Shown: positions 43,301 to 53,600, counted from the stretch's first letter. The stretch: DNA of 64,000 nucleotides from Closterium sp. Naga37s-1 (GCA_947471745.1 CANJKZ010000174.1:2208001-2272000); one strand, 5' to 3'. A program made the numbers and translations. The notes: a model not told the origin generated them from the letters alone.

Positions 43301-46259
43301 CAAGGAAGAGCGGTGGCGGGGGGAGGGACGGAGTGCGGTAGGGGAAGAGGCGGTAGTAGGGGACCGACTCGTCAAACGTGACGTCCTGGGAGGACAGAAC
43401 ACGGCGAGAGGTGGGGTGGTAGAACTGCCACCCTGGCGCGTCAGGGGGGAAGCCAAGGAAGACACAAGGAGCAGCACGAGGGGACAGCTTGTCCGCAGAC
43501 AAGTCGCGGACAAACGCCCGAGATCCCCAGACACGGAACGCAGACGCATCGCCAACCTTCCCCGTCCACAGCAAAGCTGGGGAGGTCTCCGGCATGGAGA
43601 CCCTGGGCTGAAGGTTGATCTGATGCGCCGCGTACCGAACCGCAAACGGCCACAGAAAATGGGGGGCAGCCGCATGCATCATGGACGTACGGGCGACGTC
43701 CATGACCATGCCAATGCGGCGCTCAGCAATCCCATTTTGCTGTGGAGAGTCCGGAAGCGTGAAGGTCTGGCGGATGCCTCGTGCACGACAGTAGGCTCGC
43801 AGAAGGCCAGAGGAGAACTCTCCGCCTCTGTCAGAGTGCAGACGCAAAACAGGAAAGTCCGAGCCGAAGCTCTGCCTGAGCTGGAGACGAGCTGCGCGGA
43901 TCCAGTCGATCAACACCTCAGTGACATCACCCTTGCTGCGCAAGGGGAAGACTGTGGTGTAACGCGAGTAGTCGTCAACCACCAGCAGGAAGTAGCGCTC
44001 GTGACCCTGTCCACGGACGCGGGCCGGGCCCCACACGTCCATGTGAAGCGTCTGCAGCGGGGCCTCTGTCGGAGGAAACTGGGAGGAGTGAGGGGCAGCC
44101 CGCTGCCGCCCCTCGACACAGGGGACGCAGGTAGGGGAAGGCCCCGGAGGAAGGGGAGGGAGGGACCGGGGAAGACCAGAGACAAGGACACGGGAGGCCA
44201 TGCCTCGGAGACGAAGCAGGGAGGGGTGACCAAGGCGGTGGTGCCAGAGGAGAGTCTCGTGCGACAGGAGGCGACACGAGCAGGGGGCAGACTCAGGACC
44301 AGACTTGGACGCCGCAGCAAACACCTGACCCGACGCAGCTACCTGACCAGACGCAGTGACTGGAGGAGACGCAGTGGTCAGTGTGTACAGGCTCGACCCC
44401 GGCCGACGTGTAAACGTGGCCAGGTGTCGGCCTGTCCGAGCGTCCGTGCAGTGGGTCACCCGCTGGCTCGCAGGAGTGAACTGGTGAACCCCCGCATCCT
44501 GTAGGTCAGCACCACTCACCAAGTTCGTAGAGAACGAGGGGAGGTAAAGACCAGACAGGGTGTCAGAGGGGGCCGCCGGACACGGGAGGACAGTGGAGAA
44601 GTGAGCAATGACAGGACCCCCAGAGGGGTCTGCCAGAGAGACTGCAACTGGCCGACCAAGCGGCGTGAGTGTGGTGCGGTCTCGAAAGAAGGAGCGAGAA
44701 GCCCCCGAGTCAAGGGTGAAGGTGTGGGAGGCCGAAGCCGACGCAGTACCTGAGAGAGCAGACTCACCAGCACCTAAGGAAGCAGACGCACTAGCACCTA
44801 GAGCAGCAGCCTCGCTAGCACCTAGAGCAGCAGCCTCACCAGTACCTAGAGCAGCAGTCTCAATGCCCGGGTCGGGCGGAAAACACCGGTAACAGTCACC
44901 CTCATCACTAATAGTCACAGCATACATGGCAGCAAGAATAGCATCAAAGTCAAGGTCAAAGATAGCTACTCCTGCCCTAGACAGCTCGCCCCAGCGAGGG
45001 ATCTCAGTGGCCTCAGGGAACTGGTGACGCCAAGCGTCCGTCAGGCGGCCAAAGCAGCGCTGGGTGGAGTGCGCATCCCCGCACTGCTCACCTGCGCGGT
45101 CGCCGGTGCGTAGGACGTAGGTGCACGGACCAGTACCCCAACCCCGCTGGCGTGCAGCGTACCACTCACGGAGCTGCTGAGGGGGTGGGATGTCACGAGT
45201 GCGCTGCTGCTGCTGCTGCTGGCGCTGACCACCACCGGAGCCAACCCTCTGCGCAGCGCCACCCCGACCAGCTCCACCTCCTCCGCCGCCGCCTCCTCCA
45301 CCGCCGCCACCTCCACCACCTCCGCTCCCACCGCCACCGCCGCCTCCGCCTCCGCCTCCACTGCCGCCACCGACACCTCCACCCCCGCCACCACCCCCAC
45401 CGCCACCCCCACCCCCACCGCCGCCTCCACCGCTGCTTCCACCGCCCCCGCTAGCTCCTCCAGCGCCCTTGCCCCCCTTGCCCTTGCGAGGGCGGCGTTT
45501 CCCGCTAGGGGTAGACGCCGCACCGACCGACTCAAGACCAACGAGGTCGGCCGCAGCAGCAGAGGCAACAGAGGGCAAGAGAGGAGAGGGGGAGCACCCC
45601 TCAAAGACAGGGGCGCGCGGGTCACCACGAGAGGCTCCTACAGCGACTATGCTCTTCTCTGCTGCTAGGAGGCGCTCCTCGAGGAGGTCAACGGTGAGGG
45701 TGGTGGGGCAAACAGAGAGAAAGTGGTCCCTGACCGGGCGAAGGGTGTCAGGGAGGCGGGTGACTATGTAGTAGAGGGTGATGTACATAGGGGGGGGGTT
45801 CTTGGCGCAGAATTCAGCGGGATGGGCAGCGCGGTAGCGAATGTCACTAGTGCGGAGGTGCGTAATGAGGTCAGCAACTGTGGGAAAAGCTGCGAGGTCA
45901 GGGAAGAGGTACGGGAGGATGAGGCGGCTAAGTGCAGCAGTGGCAGGGGAAGAGTAGCGTGCAACTACAGCGTCGTACAAGGTCTTGGCACTCTTGTACT
46001 GGCTAAAGTGCGCACGCTCAGAGGTAGGCAAGTGGCGACGCACAGCAAGACGTGCAGCAGCATCGCGTGTGGCCCACTGTGAGCGAACAGTGGCGTCAGC
46101 ATCAGCAGCGGGGGCAGGGGAGGCACCAGAAGTGAGATCAAAGAGGGAGAGACCGTCTGCCCTATCGCACTGTAGGAAAAGCTGCAGGTCATCTACCCAG
46201 ACGTCAAAGTCAATGGCCCGACCCTCAGCGTCAAAAGCGAGGACACTGGGGGTAGCCAT
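40374..46259 (-). CDS. Copia gag-pol polyprotein of element C
   Basis: A single 1961-codon frame. Approximate order: gag 1-250 (starts MATPSVLAFDAEGRAIDFDV); a long Gly-rich stretch 260-345; a Cys/His cluster at 378-403 with spacing C-x13-C-x3-H-x4-C; protease DSGAS near 516; the GAG-pre-integrase HHRLGH near 660; integrase with DVWG (about 740), HSDRGGEF (about 808) and NGIAERR; a Pro/Ala/Gly-rich linker; reverse transcriptase with FKARYVARG and YVDD (about 1635); and RNase H with SSCEAEIYA and YVDNKAM, ending at a stop near the 3' LTR. This order (integrase before reverse transcriptase) is diagnostic for Ty1/copia. It probably makes both particle protein and enzymes from one precursor cut by its protease. 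Confidence 0.95.
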   Translation of the reverse strand: MATPSVLAFDAEGRAIDFDVWVDDLQLFLQCDRADGLSLFDLTSGASPAPAADADATVRSQWATRDAAARLAVRRHLPTSERAHFSQYKSAKTLYDAVVARYSSPATAALSRLILPYLFPDLAAFPTVADLITHLRTSDIRYRAAHPAEFCAKNPPPMYITLYYIVTRLPDTLRPVRDHFLSVCPTTLTVDLLEERLLAAEKSIVAVGASRGDPRAPVFEGCSPSPLLPSVASAAAADLVGLESVGAASTPSGKRRPRKGKGGKGAGGASGGGGSSGGGGGGGGGGGGGGGGGGGVGGGSGGGGGGGGGGGSGGGGGGGGGGGGGGGGGAGRGGAAQRVGSGGGQRQQQQQQRTRDIPPPQQLREWYAARQRGWGTGPCTYVLRTGDRAGEQCGDAHSTQRCFGRLTDAWRHQFPEATEIPRWGELSRAGVAIFDLDFDAILAAMYAVTISDEGDCYRCFPPDPGIETAALGTGEAAALGASEAAALGASASASLGAGESALSGTASASASHTFTLDSGASRSFFRDRTTLTPLGRPVAVSLADPSGGPVIAHFSTVLPCPAAPSDTLSGLYLPSFSTNLVSGADLQDAGVHQFTPASQRVTHCTDARTGRHLATFTRRPGSSLYTLTTASPPVTASGQVAASGQVFAAASKSGPESAPCSCRLLSHETLLWHHRLGHPSLLRLRGMASRVLVSGLPRSLPPLPPGPSPTCVPCVEGRQRAAPHSSQFPPTEAPLQTLHMDVWGPARVRGQGHERYFLLVVDDYSRYTTVFPLRSKGDVTEVLIDWIRAARLQLRQSFGSDFPVLRLHSDRGGEFSSGLLRAYCRARGIRQTFTLPDSPQQNGIAERRIGMVMDVARTSMMHAAAPHFLWPFAVRYAAHQINLQPRVSMPETSPALLWTGKVGDASAFRVWGSRAFVRDLSADKLSPRAAPCVFLGFPPDAPGWQFYHPTSRRVLSSQDVTFDESVPYYRLFPYRTPSLPPPPLFLVPGPPPVDPLPPQGPAPSGVSQVDAVEPVEVAGDSGAAEGAEPGGADSGGAERVGATPGGATPGGAEPGGAEPEGAGPARVASGGTVPGGSPGASSRREPLSPQELREWFARRWRRTARAGGSSAAEGAGAAGPGGARTGSTGAAGPAGTTGAGATASSRGPTGAGATEGVGAEANAVGPGGGPAGGTTGAAGGTGAGGAAGAGATTGGTGAVPAVSGVAARPRPYFVPLLQQVLGLPPSTVPPPPLECPQPVPSQLQLQPASPLPAPSPYTGPTGGLAERREPASHPASPVRAARTSGRGSRQRPPPVPGTHQMSLRPSTAPLRAPLPSPPESSLPALPDPESDSLRAASPTVTRLLATVVTDPSFESTAASALVTELVDFAARCRLDYAASLVADSESVCPPSVGGECALGTDVLEDRQEEFQCLAAASPHLVSVLLTPEGDPDALDIPTPRSYAEAIEGPYSSQWQAAMDAEMASWKSTGTYVDEVPPPGANIVSGMWIFRVKQPPGSLPVFKARYVARGFSQRQGVDYFQTFSPTPKMTTLRVLLHIAAHRDYELHSLDFSTAFLQGSLHEEIWLRRPPGFTGSFPPGTQWSLRRPVYGLRQAPREWHDTLRTTLAALGFAPSTADPSLFLRTDTSLPPFYILVYVDDLVFATADTAGLVYVKSELQKRHTCTDLGELRSYLGLQITRDRARRTITLTQSHMVQQVLQRFGFTYSSPQATPLPTRHSLSALPSDESVESSGPYPELVGCLMYLMTCTRPDLAYPLSILARYVAPGRHRPEHMAAAKRVLRYLCSTSGMGLVLGGQSPVVLTGHADASWADDQATQRSSQGYTFSLGSGSVSWRATRSSSVLGSSCEAEIYAGAMAAQELRWLTYLLTDLGEPPRSPPVLYVDNKAMLALCREQRLEYRTKHIALRYFLARELQQRGQLRLAYVASQANTADIFTKALAPCDHQRFCTQLGLVPALPHLLTP

Positions 46260-46369
46260 GACAGCAGTAGACTAGCAGCACGAGCAGCAGGCTAAGGGCA
46301 GCGCAGTAGTAGAGGTGCTGCTCTTACCGGGCAGGCGAGACGGACCGAGTGTAGAGGACAGGGCGGCTC

Positions 46370-47200
46370 GGACGGCTCGGCGGCTCGGCAGCACCAGCAG
46401 GTCGGCAGCTCAGCGACTCGGCGGCTCGGGTGGCTCGGCGGCTCGGGCGACTCGGGCGGCTCGGGCGGCTCGGGCGGCTCGGGCGGCTCGGCGGCTCGGG
46501 CGGTTCGGTGGCTCGGGCGGCTCGGGCGGCTCGGGCGGTTCGGCGGCTCGGGCGGCTTGGCTGCTGCAGGGGCAGCTGCGGCTGCTGCTCACAGGACGGC
46601 GGCGGCCGCTGCTGCAGCGGCGGCGGCAGTTGCTGCTGCAGGGCCGGCGGCGGCCACTCCTGCAGTGACGGCGGCGGCCGCGGTTGTAGTGGCGGCGGGC
46701 GCTGCTGCAGGGGCGGCGGATGCTGCTGCTGCTGGGACTGCGGCCGCGGTCGCTGTAGCGACTGCAGGTGCTGCTGCTGTAGAGGCGGCGACGGCGGGCC
46801 GAGAAAGGCCGCGAAGGGCGGCGGACGGGCCGTGAAGGGCGGCACGAGGGGCCGCGGAGGGCGGCGACCGGCCGTGAAGGGGCCGCGAGTGGCCGCGGAG
46901 GGCGGCGACGGGCCGTGAAGGGCGGCGCGAGGGGCCGCGGAGGGCGGCGACCGGCCGTGAAGGGGCCGCGAGTGGCCGCGGAGGGCGGCGACGGGCCGTG
47001 AAGGGCGGCGCGAGGGGCCGCGAGGGGCGGTGACGGGCCGTAGGGGGCCGTAAGGGCGGCGCGAGGGGCCGGAAGGGCGGCGCGAGGGGCCGTAAGGGCG
47101 GCACGAGGGGCCGTAAAGGGCGGCTGGAAGGGCCGTCAGAGGGGCCGCTAAGGGCGACGCGAAGGGGCCGTAAGGGGCCTAGAGAGGGCGCGACGGTAGG
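46370..47200. repeat. GC-rich tandem repeats in the leader of element C
   Basis: Three blocks: GGCGGCTCG repeats (about 46370-46560), CTGCTGCAG/GGCGGC-type repeats (about 46560-46790) and GGGCCGTGAAGGGCGGC repeats (about 46790-47160). Open frames across them (RAARAAR, PPLRP) are compositional. Confidence 0.85.
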
Positions 47201-47315
47201 GAGGGCACGCGGGGCGCGACTCGGGCAGGAGCGAAGCGCGCTCCGGGCAGGAAAATAAAAAATTCGATTGGTGGGCCCTAGGAAGCGTTCCCACGAGGGA
47301 ACCCGCTCTATACCA

Positions 47316-47439
47316 TGTTAAATAACGAGGAATGAATTGGCTAAGGGAAAGTTGGGTACAAGTGCAAACCCTAGAAAACTGTACCCCATATGTGCTACCC
47401 CACTATAGCCTACAGCAGCTATGTCAAATAAATCTGACA
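47316..47439 (-). repeat. 5' LTR of copia element C
   Basis: 124 bp, about two differences from 40044-40167. It is followed by the target duplication GGTTG. Confidence 0.92.
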
Positions 47440-47444
47440 GGTTG

Positions 47445-47964
47445 ATGGCGATGTCCAGTGATATCAGTTGTCGGTGCAGGTCGTTGCATTCCCTGTCGAC
47501 GTGGTTATGCGAGTTGCTCCCTCCTTTGGTAGATGTATGTGCCCATCGTTGTTGGTGGAGAGGGGGCCCGTGGTTTAGAATGTTTGGTATGCTGGCATGC
47601 GCGGTGGAGAAGATGGTTGTTGAAGACGGCCCATGTATCAATGATGAAGCTCCCAGTGTTGCGCGTCGACTGGAGCCGCGATTTTTGATGTTGTTTGGTC
47701 GATGACGCGGTGTAGGGTCTTGGACTAGTGACGTGTTATAAAAAATCAATGCTTTAGTTTGAAACTTTCATATTTGCGATTGGCACCGAGTACGAGATCT
47801 TTAGCTTGAGGAACTAAGGGGGGCCCAGAATGAGGTGTGTTCGTAGGGAAGTGGCTGATATTGAAAGATGATGCTTGCGGGACCGGTACGGTATGCATCA
47901 TTTGTATCAAGTTGAGATCCGAAAGGGTGTGGGTTTGTAAGAAAAATGTCGCATAACAAAACCT
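47445..47964. other. Interval with no recognised feature
   Basis: About 520 bp of mixed composition. A minus-strand open frame (about 47749 leftward into the LTR) has no family resemblance I recognise and no supporting context. Confidence 0.5.
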
Positions 47965-47969
47965 CCAGC

Positions 47970-48592
47970 CATGCGTTACTGGCCCATCGGTTTCTCGTCT
48001 CTTGGCCCGTCTGGTGCTTGTCTCTTGGCCCATCGGTTGCTCGTCTCTTGACCTATCGGTTGCTCGTCTCGTGGCACATCAGTTGCTCGTCTCGTCGCCC
48101 ATCGGCTACTCATCTCGTGGGCTATTAGTTGCTTGTCCATTAACCCATCAATTGCTACTCTCTTGGCTCATCGGTTGCTCGTCTCGTGGCCCATCGGTTG
48201 CTCGTATCGTGGCCCATCGGTTGCTCGTCTCGTGGCCCATCGGTTGCTCGTCTCGTGGCCCATCGGTTGCTCGTCTCGTGGCCCATCGGTTGCTCGTCTC
48301 TTGGCCCATCGGTTGCGCGCCTCTTGGCGCATAGGTTGCTCGTATCGTGGCCCATCGGCTGTTCGTCTCGTCCCCATTGGTTGCTGGCCCGTTGGCCTAT
48401 CGGGGGGCCATCGGCCGCTCGTCTCGTGGCCCATCGGTTGCTCGTCTCGTGGCCCATCGGTTGCTCGTATCGTGGCCCATCGATTGCTTGTCTCATGGCC
48501 CATCGGTTGCTTTTTCTCGTGGCCCATCGGTTGCTCGTCTCCTAGCCCATCGGTTGCTCGTCTCATGGCCCATCGGTTGCTCCTCTCTATCT
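47970..48592. repeat. 23-bp minisatellite, about 26 copies
   Basis: Units around GGCCCATCGGTTGCTCGTCT, 23 bp apart, are regular in the centre (48170-48310) and more diverged at both edges. Open frames in both strands are repeat artefacts. Confidence 0.93.
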
Positions 48593-49180
48593 TGGACCGT
48601 ATATGATGGTTGCACAAGAAAAGCGACAAGAGGTGCATTGGCTGCACTGCCACACCATGTTACTGTTGACTCGTGGCTCCAGTCAACAATTATATTGTCG
48701 AAGCGTAACGATTACCGGTAGTGGAAGGTAAATTACCTTGACATTCGGTACATGTTTGACTTTCCCCCCTATTGTTCGGAATGTGTGACGAAACAAGTCA
48801 TCGTACTAGTGAATAATGGTTGCATGACACTCTCTCCTTCCTCGTCGTGCAGTGTAGGTGCGTGATAAAGTAGGATCCCATAGATGTCCTTACTACCGGT
48901 ACGGTAGTTGCACTCTACCAACCTTACCAAAGTCAGTCAAATAGTTTGTGGCTTCAACATCCGATTAGGACCAAAATTGCTCCTTTTTTTTTTTCACTAT
49001 TATCATATTGTACACATAATAGCCAATGATACTACGGATCCACATACACAATAACTGGGGTTTTCCCCATCTCATCGGGTCCGCAAATCCTCCCTCCCTA
49101 AGAAGGTGGCCCTCTGGCCAGCATACTTAGAACCTTTACTTAGATTTTTTTTTTTTTTTTTTGCCAAATATCGAAGTTCA
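48593..49180. other. Interval with no recognised feature
   Basis: About 590 bp, A/T-richer than its surroundings, with several ACCGGTACGGT-like motifs (for example near 48895) and two polyT tracts. No gene found. Confidence 0.45.
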
Positions 49181-49182
49181 CG

Positions 49183-49630
49183 GACCTCGGTCCCCTTCCC
49201 CCCCTGGGGGCGGCTCTCAGGCCAACTTGGGGACCCCCGGTCCCCTTCCCCCCCTGGGGGCGGCTCTCAGGCCAACTTTGGGGACCCTCGGTCCCCTTCC
49301 CCCCTGGGGGCGGCTCTCAGGCCAACTTGGGGACCCTCGGTCCCCTTCCCCCCCTGGGGGCGGCTCTCAGGCCAACTTTGGGGACCCTCGGTCCCCTTCC
49401 CCCCTGGGGGCGGCTCTCAGGCCAACTTGGGGACCCTCGGTCCCCTTCCCCCCCTGGGGGTGGCTCTCAGGCCAACTTTGGGGACCCTCGGTCCCCTTCC
49501 CCCCCTGGGGGCGGCTCTCAGGCCAACTTTGGGGACCCTCGGTCCCTTCCCCCCCTGGGGGCGGCTCTCAGGCCAACTTGCGAACCCTCGGTCCCTTCCC
49601 CCCTAGGGGCGGCTCCCGGCCCCTCCTTTC
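49183..49630. repeat. 50-51 bp minisatellite, about 9 copies
   Basis: Units begin CTCGGTCCCCTTCCC and end GCCAACTTTGGGGACC, and contain the palindromic block CCCCCTGGGGG. Copies differ mainly by one C or one T. Confidence 0.93.
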
Positions 49631-49775
49631 GATGTGCGTGCAGTTGATCCCGTCGTCGTTGCAATTTTTCCGCGCGACTTCAATCAACGGCTTTCCATCT
49701 TGTTCCGGTTTTTCTGCCATCAAGAGAGTTAAGGGGGTATCGAGATTTATAGGCAATGAGAGTAAAAATTAGAAC

Positions 49776-49825
49776 TGGAAGAAGAAGAAGAAGAAGAAGA
49801 AGAAGAAGAAGGAAAAAAAAAAAAT
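49776..49825. repeat. (GAA)n and A-rich microsatellite
   Basis: About 12 GAA triplets are followed by an A-run. Confidence 0.95.
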
Positions 49826-49969
49826 GAAAAGAAGTTGAAACGATTTATATGCAACGAAATAATTGGTGAGGTGACAAGGGTGCTCCACTGGGATCGTTGG
49901 TGGTTGACGCCCAGTCAAACGCCTTAGGCGCGGCAGTAGCAGTTTCTTGACTGCCGTGCCACTGGCCAT

Positions 49970-50215
49970 TTCGTCCATGGCGATTTCGCCACTGGTGCAA
50001 ATGGCCATTTCGCCACAGACGCGTGCCACTGGCGCAAGTGGCGATTTCGCCACACCCTCGCGCCAGTGGCGCAAGTGGCGATTTCGCCACACACGCGCGC
50101 CAGTGGCGCAAGTGGGGATTTCGCCAGACACGAGCGCCACTGGCGCAAGTGACGATTTCGTCACTAGCGCACACCACTGGCGCACGTGGCGATTTCGTCA
50201 CTGATGCGCCAGTGG
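49970..50215. repeat. 36-bp tandem repeat made of two hairpins, about 6-7 copies
   Basis: Each unit contains GTGGCGATTTCGCCAC (stem of 7, loop TT) and GCCACTGGCGCAAGTGGC (stem of 6). Changes in one arm are sometimes matched in the other: near 50149-50166 GTGACGATTTCGTCAC keeps the stem. The 36-bp length keeps frames open with a 12-residue period. Confidence 0.85.
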
Positions 50216-50430
50216 CCGTTGCTTCATGCGCACTTCTTTCTCAGTTGCGCGTACGCCAAGTGCATCGCGGGCGCAATGCTGTACCCTCCGCAGTTGACGC
50301 GCGTAGTAGCTAATGTATAAGTTACGCTGCTGCAGCACTTGTCCTAGCGTTGCCTCCGTGCTTCTAGAGTGGGAATTAAGCATGAGTGAGAATTAAGAGA
50401 AGTTGTGAACGGAAGTGGTTGGACGAGAAT

Positions 50431-50602
50431 GAAGCGGAACTGAAAAGTTCCGAAATGAAGACGTGGGTGGAGGCCAAATGGCCTCCAACCCTCGTTATGT
50501 ACTCGGGAAGAGGCATTCGCAGTTGCCTTGCTTCACTACGATCAGCTGCGCTTTCACAATCTTTATTTTTAGAAAGTGTTTCACACTTTCAAAAGATTTC
50601 AT
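50431..50602. repeat. 172-bp dispersed hairpin-rich repeat (copy 2)
   Basis: Nearly identical to 39764-39935 with only two or three differences. It sits about 30 bp beyond the stop codon of the MEX1-like gene, so it is probably part of that gene's 3' untranslated region. Confidence 0.85.
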
Positions 50603-50633
50603 CAGTATCAAGTGTTTCTGTCCGCATGAAAAC

Positions 50634-53600
50634 TCAAGCTGCACCCTTTAGCAACCCAGAGATAGAACCAAGCAAAGGAGTGCAGCCATGTGCATTGGCA
50701 TCAAACTTGAACACAACAGCAAGATAGCTGATAAGCGCAAGTGAAACAGCCATGAAGAGGCGAGGCGGGTAGAAGCCGTGGAGGGCCATGGCGAGGAGAA
50801 CACCCCAGCCCATGAGAATGCAGCCCCAGGAACAACCCAGAAACCTGACACAAGCATTACGGGAATGGGTGGGATGAGACAGGTGAGGGGCAACATGAGG
50901 GAAATCATACTCGCCCAGAGAGTGTGTACATCGGAAGGGGAGGGTAAAGGGGGGGACGGGGGGAAGGGAGGGAGTTGAGAAGGGGAGGGGTGAAGGGCAG
51001 CACAGCCAGTTGCAGAGGGATGTTGAGAACAGCGGCTCAAGTGTAGCCCCAGAGGGATGACACAAGAGCGTGTCACACACTTGAATGGTCGAGGGAATGC
51101 CGAGGTGGGCATTGATGAAGGCAGCACATCCCGTGGCAGGAGACATTGAGAATGGCGGCCCACGTGTAGTGGAACGGAACGTGCGACACGCGTGATGGGG
51201 ATAGGGCGAAGGCGAGCAATACGAGGAGCGCTTGAGTGTGGAGGAAATGGGAAGAGCGGGGGGCTTTGATGAACCCCGCACATCCCATGGGGCTTTGATA
51301 AGAAGGTGGGCGAATGCCGGTTTGCTTGCACCCCACAAGCGAGATGGGGATAGGATGAAGGTGGACAATACAAGAAAGGTATGGCTGTTGAGGGACGGGG
51401 GGGAGGTGGGATTTGATGAAAAGAACACATCCTGGGGGGGGATGAGACAGTGATTATGCCGGCTCGCGTGTGGCCCTGGAGAGTGACAGGCAGCGGTAGT
51501 GGCGCAACGGAGATCGCTTGGGGGAGAATATGTGGCACATAGGGTGGCAGGGTGCAGCAAGAGAGTGGAGGTCAGGCAGGAGGTGGGAAGTAGACTGAGA
51601 AGGAGAGCAAGGGGCAGCATGCGGGGCAGCATGAGCGGCAGAATGAGCAGCAGAATGAGCGGCAGAATAGTGGCAGAATAGCGGCAGAATGAGCGGCAGC
51701 ATGAGCAGAAGAATAAGGGGCAGCACGAGTTGTAAGTGAAGAGCAATCGCCTCTAGAGCCGCGCGGCACCATGAGGCCGTTGCCCACGATGTCGTGACTA
51801 TGATATGAGAGCAAGGGTTGGCAGGAGCGGGCTCTCACCAAATGAAATCGCGCGTGAAAAGAGCCCGCGGCACCATGAGGCCGTTGCCCACGATGCCCAG
51901 CAGCGAGGAGAGCGCTGACATGCCCGCTAGCTGGTCGGGACGCGTGAAGCACACCTGGGTTGGGGTGGGGGGGGGGTAAGAAGGGAGGGAGTGGGGTGGG
52001 GGAGGTTGGGGTGATAAAATATGCCCAGCAGCGAGAAGAGCGCTGACATGCCCGCTAGCTGGTCGGGACGCGTGAAGCACACCTGGGTTGATGCGAGAGG
52101 GGAGTGTGGAACGGGGGAGGCAAGTAAGGAGGAGCAGGCATGGGAGTCTAGTTTTGAGGCGCCTCAAAGCTAACATGGTTGCCTGGTGCTCAGGGCGGGT
52201 GAAGACCTCCTGGGGGGAGGGGAGGAGTGAGGGAGTGGGGAGTATCGGGGAGCAGGGGAGTAAGGAGAAGGCAGAGGGGGGAGAGGGCTGCCATGCGTGA
52301 CAGCTGAACGGGGCGGGTGAAACACACCTGGGGGGAAAGGTGGGGAGTTGTGGGAGGGGAAAAGGGGGAGAGGAGAGGAAGTGAGTGGGGAGGGGGGGGA
52401 GAAGTCGAGTAGAAAGGGGGGGAGTGAAGGGGTGGAATGAGAAGGGAAACGGGGTGGGGTTAGCAAGGAGGACGGAGGATGAGCGGGGAGAGGGTGTGAT
52501 GAGTGGAGAGGGAAGAAAATGAGTGGAATAGGGTGAGATTGGCGGACATTTTGTGAGGCACAACATGGGGGATAAGGAAGATAGGATGTGAGAGAGGGAT
52601 TGAAGGATGTGAGAGAGGGATTGAATTGTGGAAGAGAGGGATTGAGGCGCTGCTGGTTAGCCATGATGACGAGAGAGAGGGATGGAGGGATTGAGGGGTG
52701 AGCATGCATGATGGAGATGGTGGTGGGGAGAGTGGCCAAGCAGGGAGGGAAAATGAGGAGAGAAAGGAAGCCAAAGCGGTGCATCCAGGTGAATTTTTAT
52801 CTTCTTTTCCTTCAGGGTTTTGAGGGATCTAGGAGGAAACCCAGCCCCTTCCTCTAGGAGGATTTTCCCTTTCTCCTTGTGAGCGATTTGTGAGAATTCT
52901 CAGAAGTCACCGATCTGTGAGAAATCGCCGATCTGGTGGAGTACCTGAGTGAGTGGGTCGCCTTTGAGTATCCTGAAAAGTAACCCTTTCAGAGAGCGCT
53001 GTGGCCACACCACGCTTCAATTCACCCACTCCGGGTGACCTTTGAGTCGACTCAAAAGTCACCTCGATCTGCTGGAGCACCTGAGTGAGTCGCCTTTGAG
53101 AATTCTGAAATGAACCGTCACCCCTTCACAAAGCACTGCGGTGTGACCACACCACGCTTCACTTCACCCACCCCTGGTGCGGAGCGTACATACCGGGTGG
53201 TGCAATGCGGTGCAGAGGGGTGGGCGCACGCACCTGCAGCTGGGCGACGGGCATGACCATAAAGAGCAGCGTGGCAGTCCAGCCACTCAGCAGCTGCCAT
53301 CTGTCCCGCCACCGCTGCCCCACCAGCCCCCTCCGCATGGCCGCTATGAACAGTAGCCCGCCCACCGCTGAAATGGTTCCTGGAAGCTTCGTGCTGATGG
53401 AGGAGAAGGTGGACCAGATGACCTGCGGGGGGGAGCGGTGGGGGATGGGTGGAGGGAGAGGAGAGTGGAGCGGTGAGGTACGGGGAGGGGAGTGGGGAAG
53501 GGGAGGTGAGGAGTTGGAGAGGTGAAGGGGAGAAGACGGGGAGAGGGACTGGAGGGGAGGAGCGGCATGAAGAATGGGATAGGGAGATGGAGGGACGAGG

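Larger units (their letters stand above)
40044..47439 (-). mobile_element. Ty1/copia element C, whole-looking and young
   Basis: A 7.40-kb element with 124-bp LTRs (40044-40167 and 47316-47439) that differ at about two positions (about 1.6%), and a target duplication GGTTG (40039-40043 and 47440-47444). The primer site TGGTATAGAGC lies beside the 5' LTR; a polypurine tract (CCTATGGGGGTG on the element strand) lies beside the 3' LTR. One continuous gag-pol frame covers 46259-40374. The leader (46260-47315) is made of GGCGGCTCG-type and GGGCGGC-type repeats. No break was noticed, so this is the best candidate in the window for a recently active master copy. A, B and C share LTR core, gag type and leader style and form one lineage. 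Confidence 0.93.

Noticed and set aside
47318-47749. 144-residue minus-strand open frame next to copia C
   Set aside because: It overlaps the LTR and has no recognisable domain or start context.
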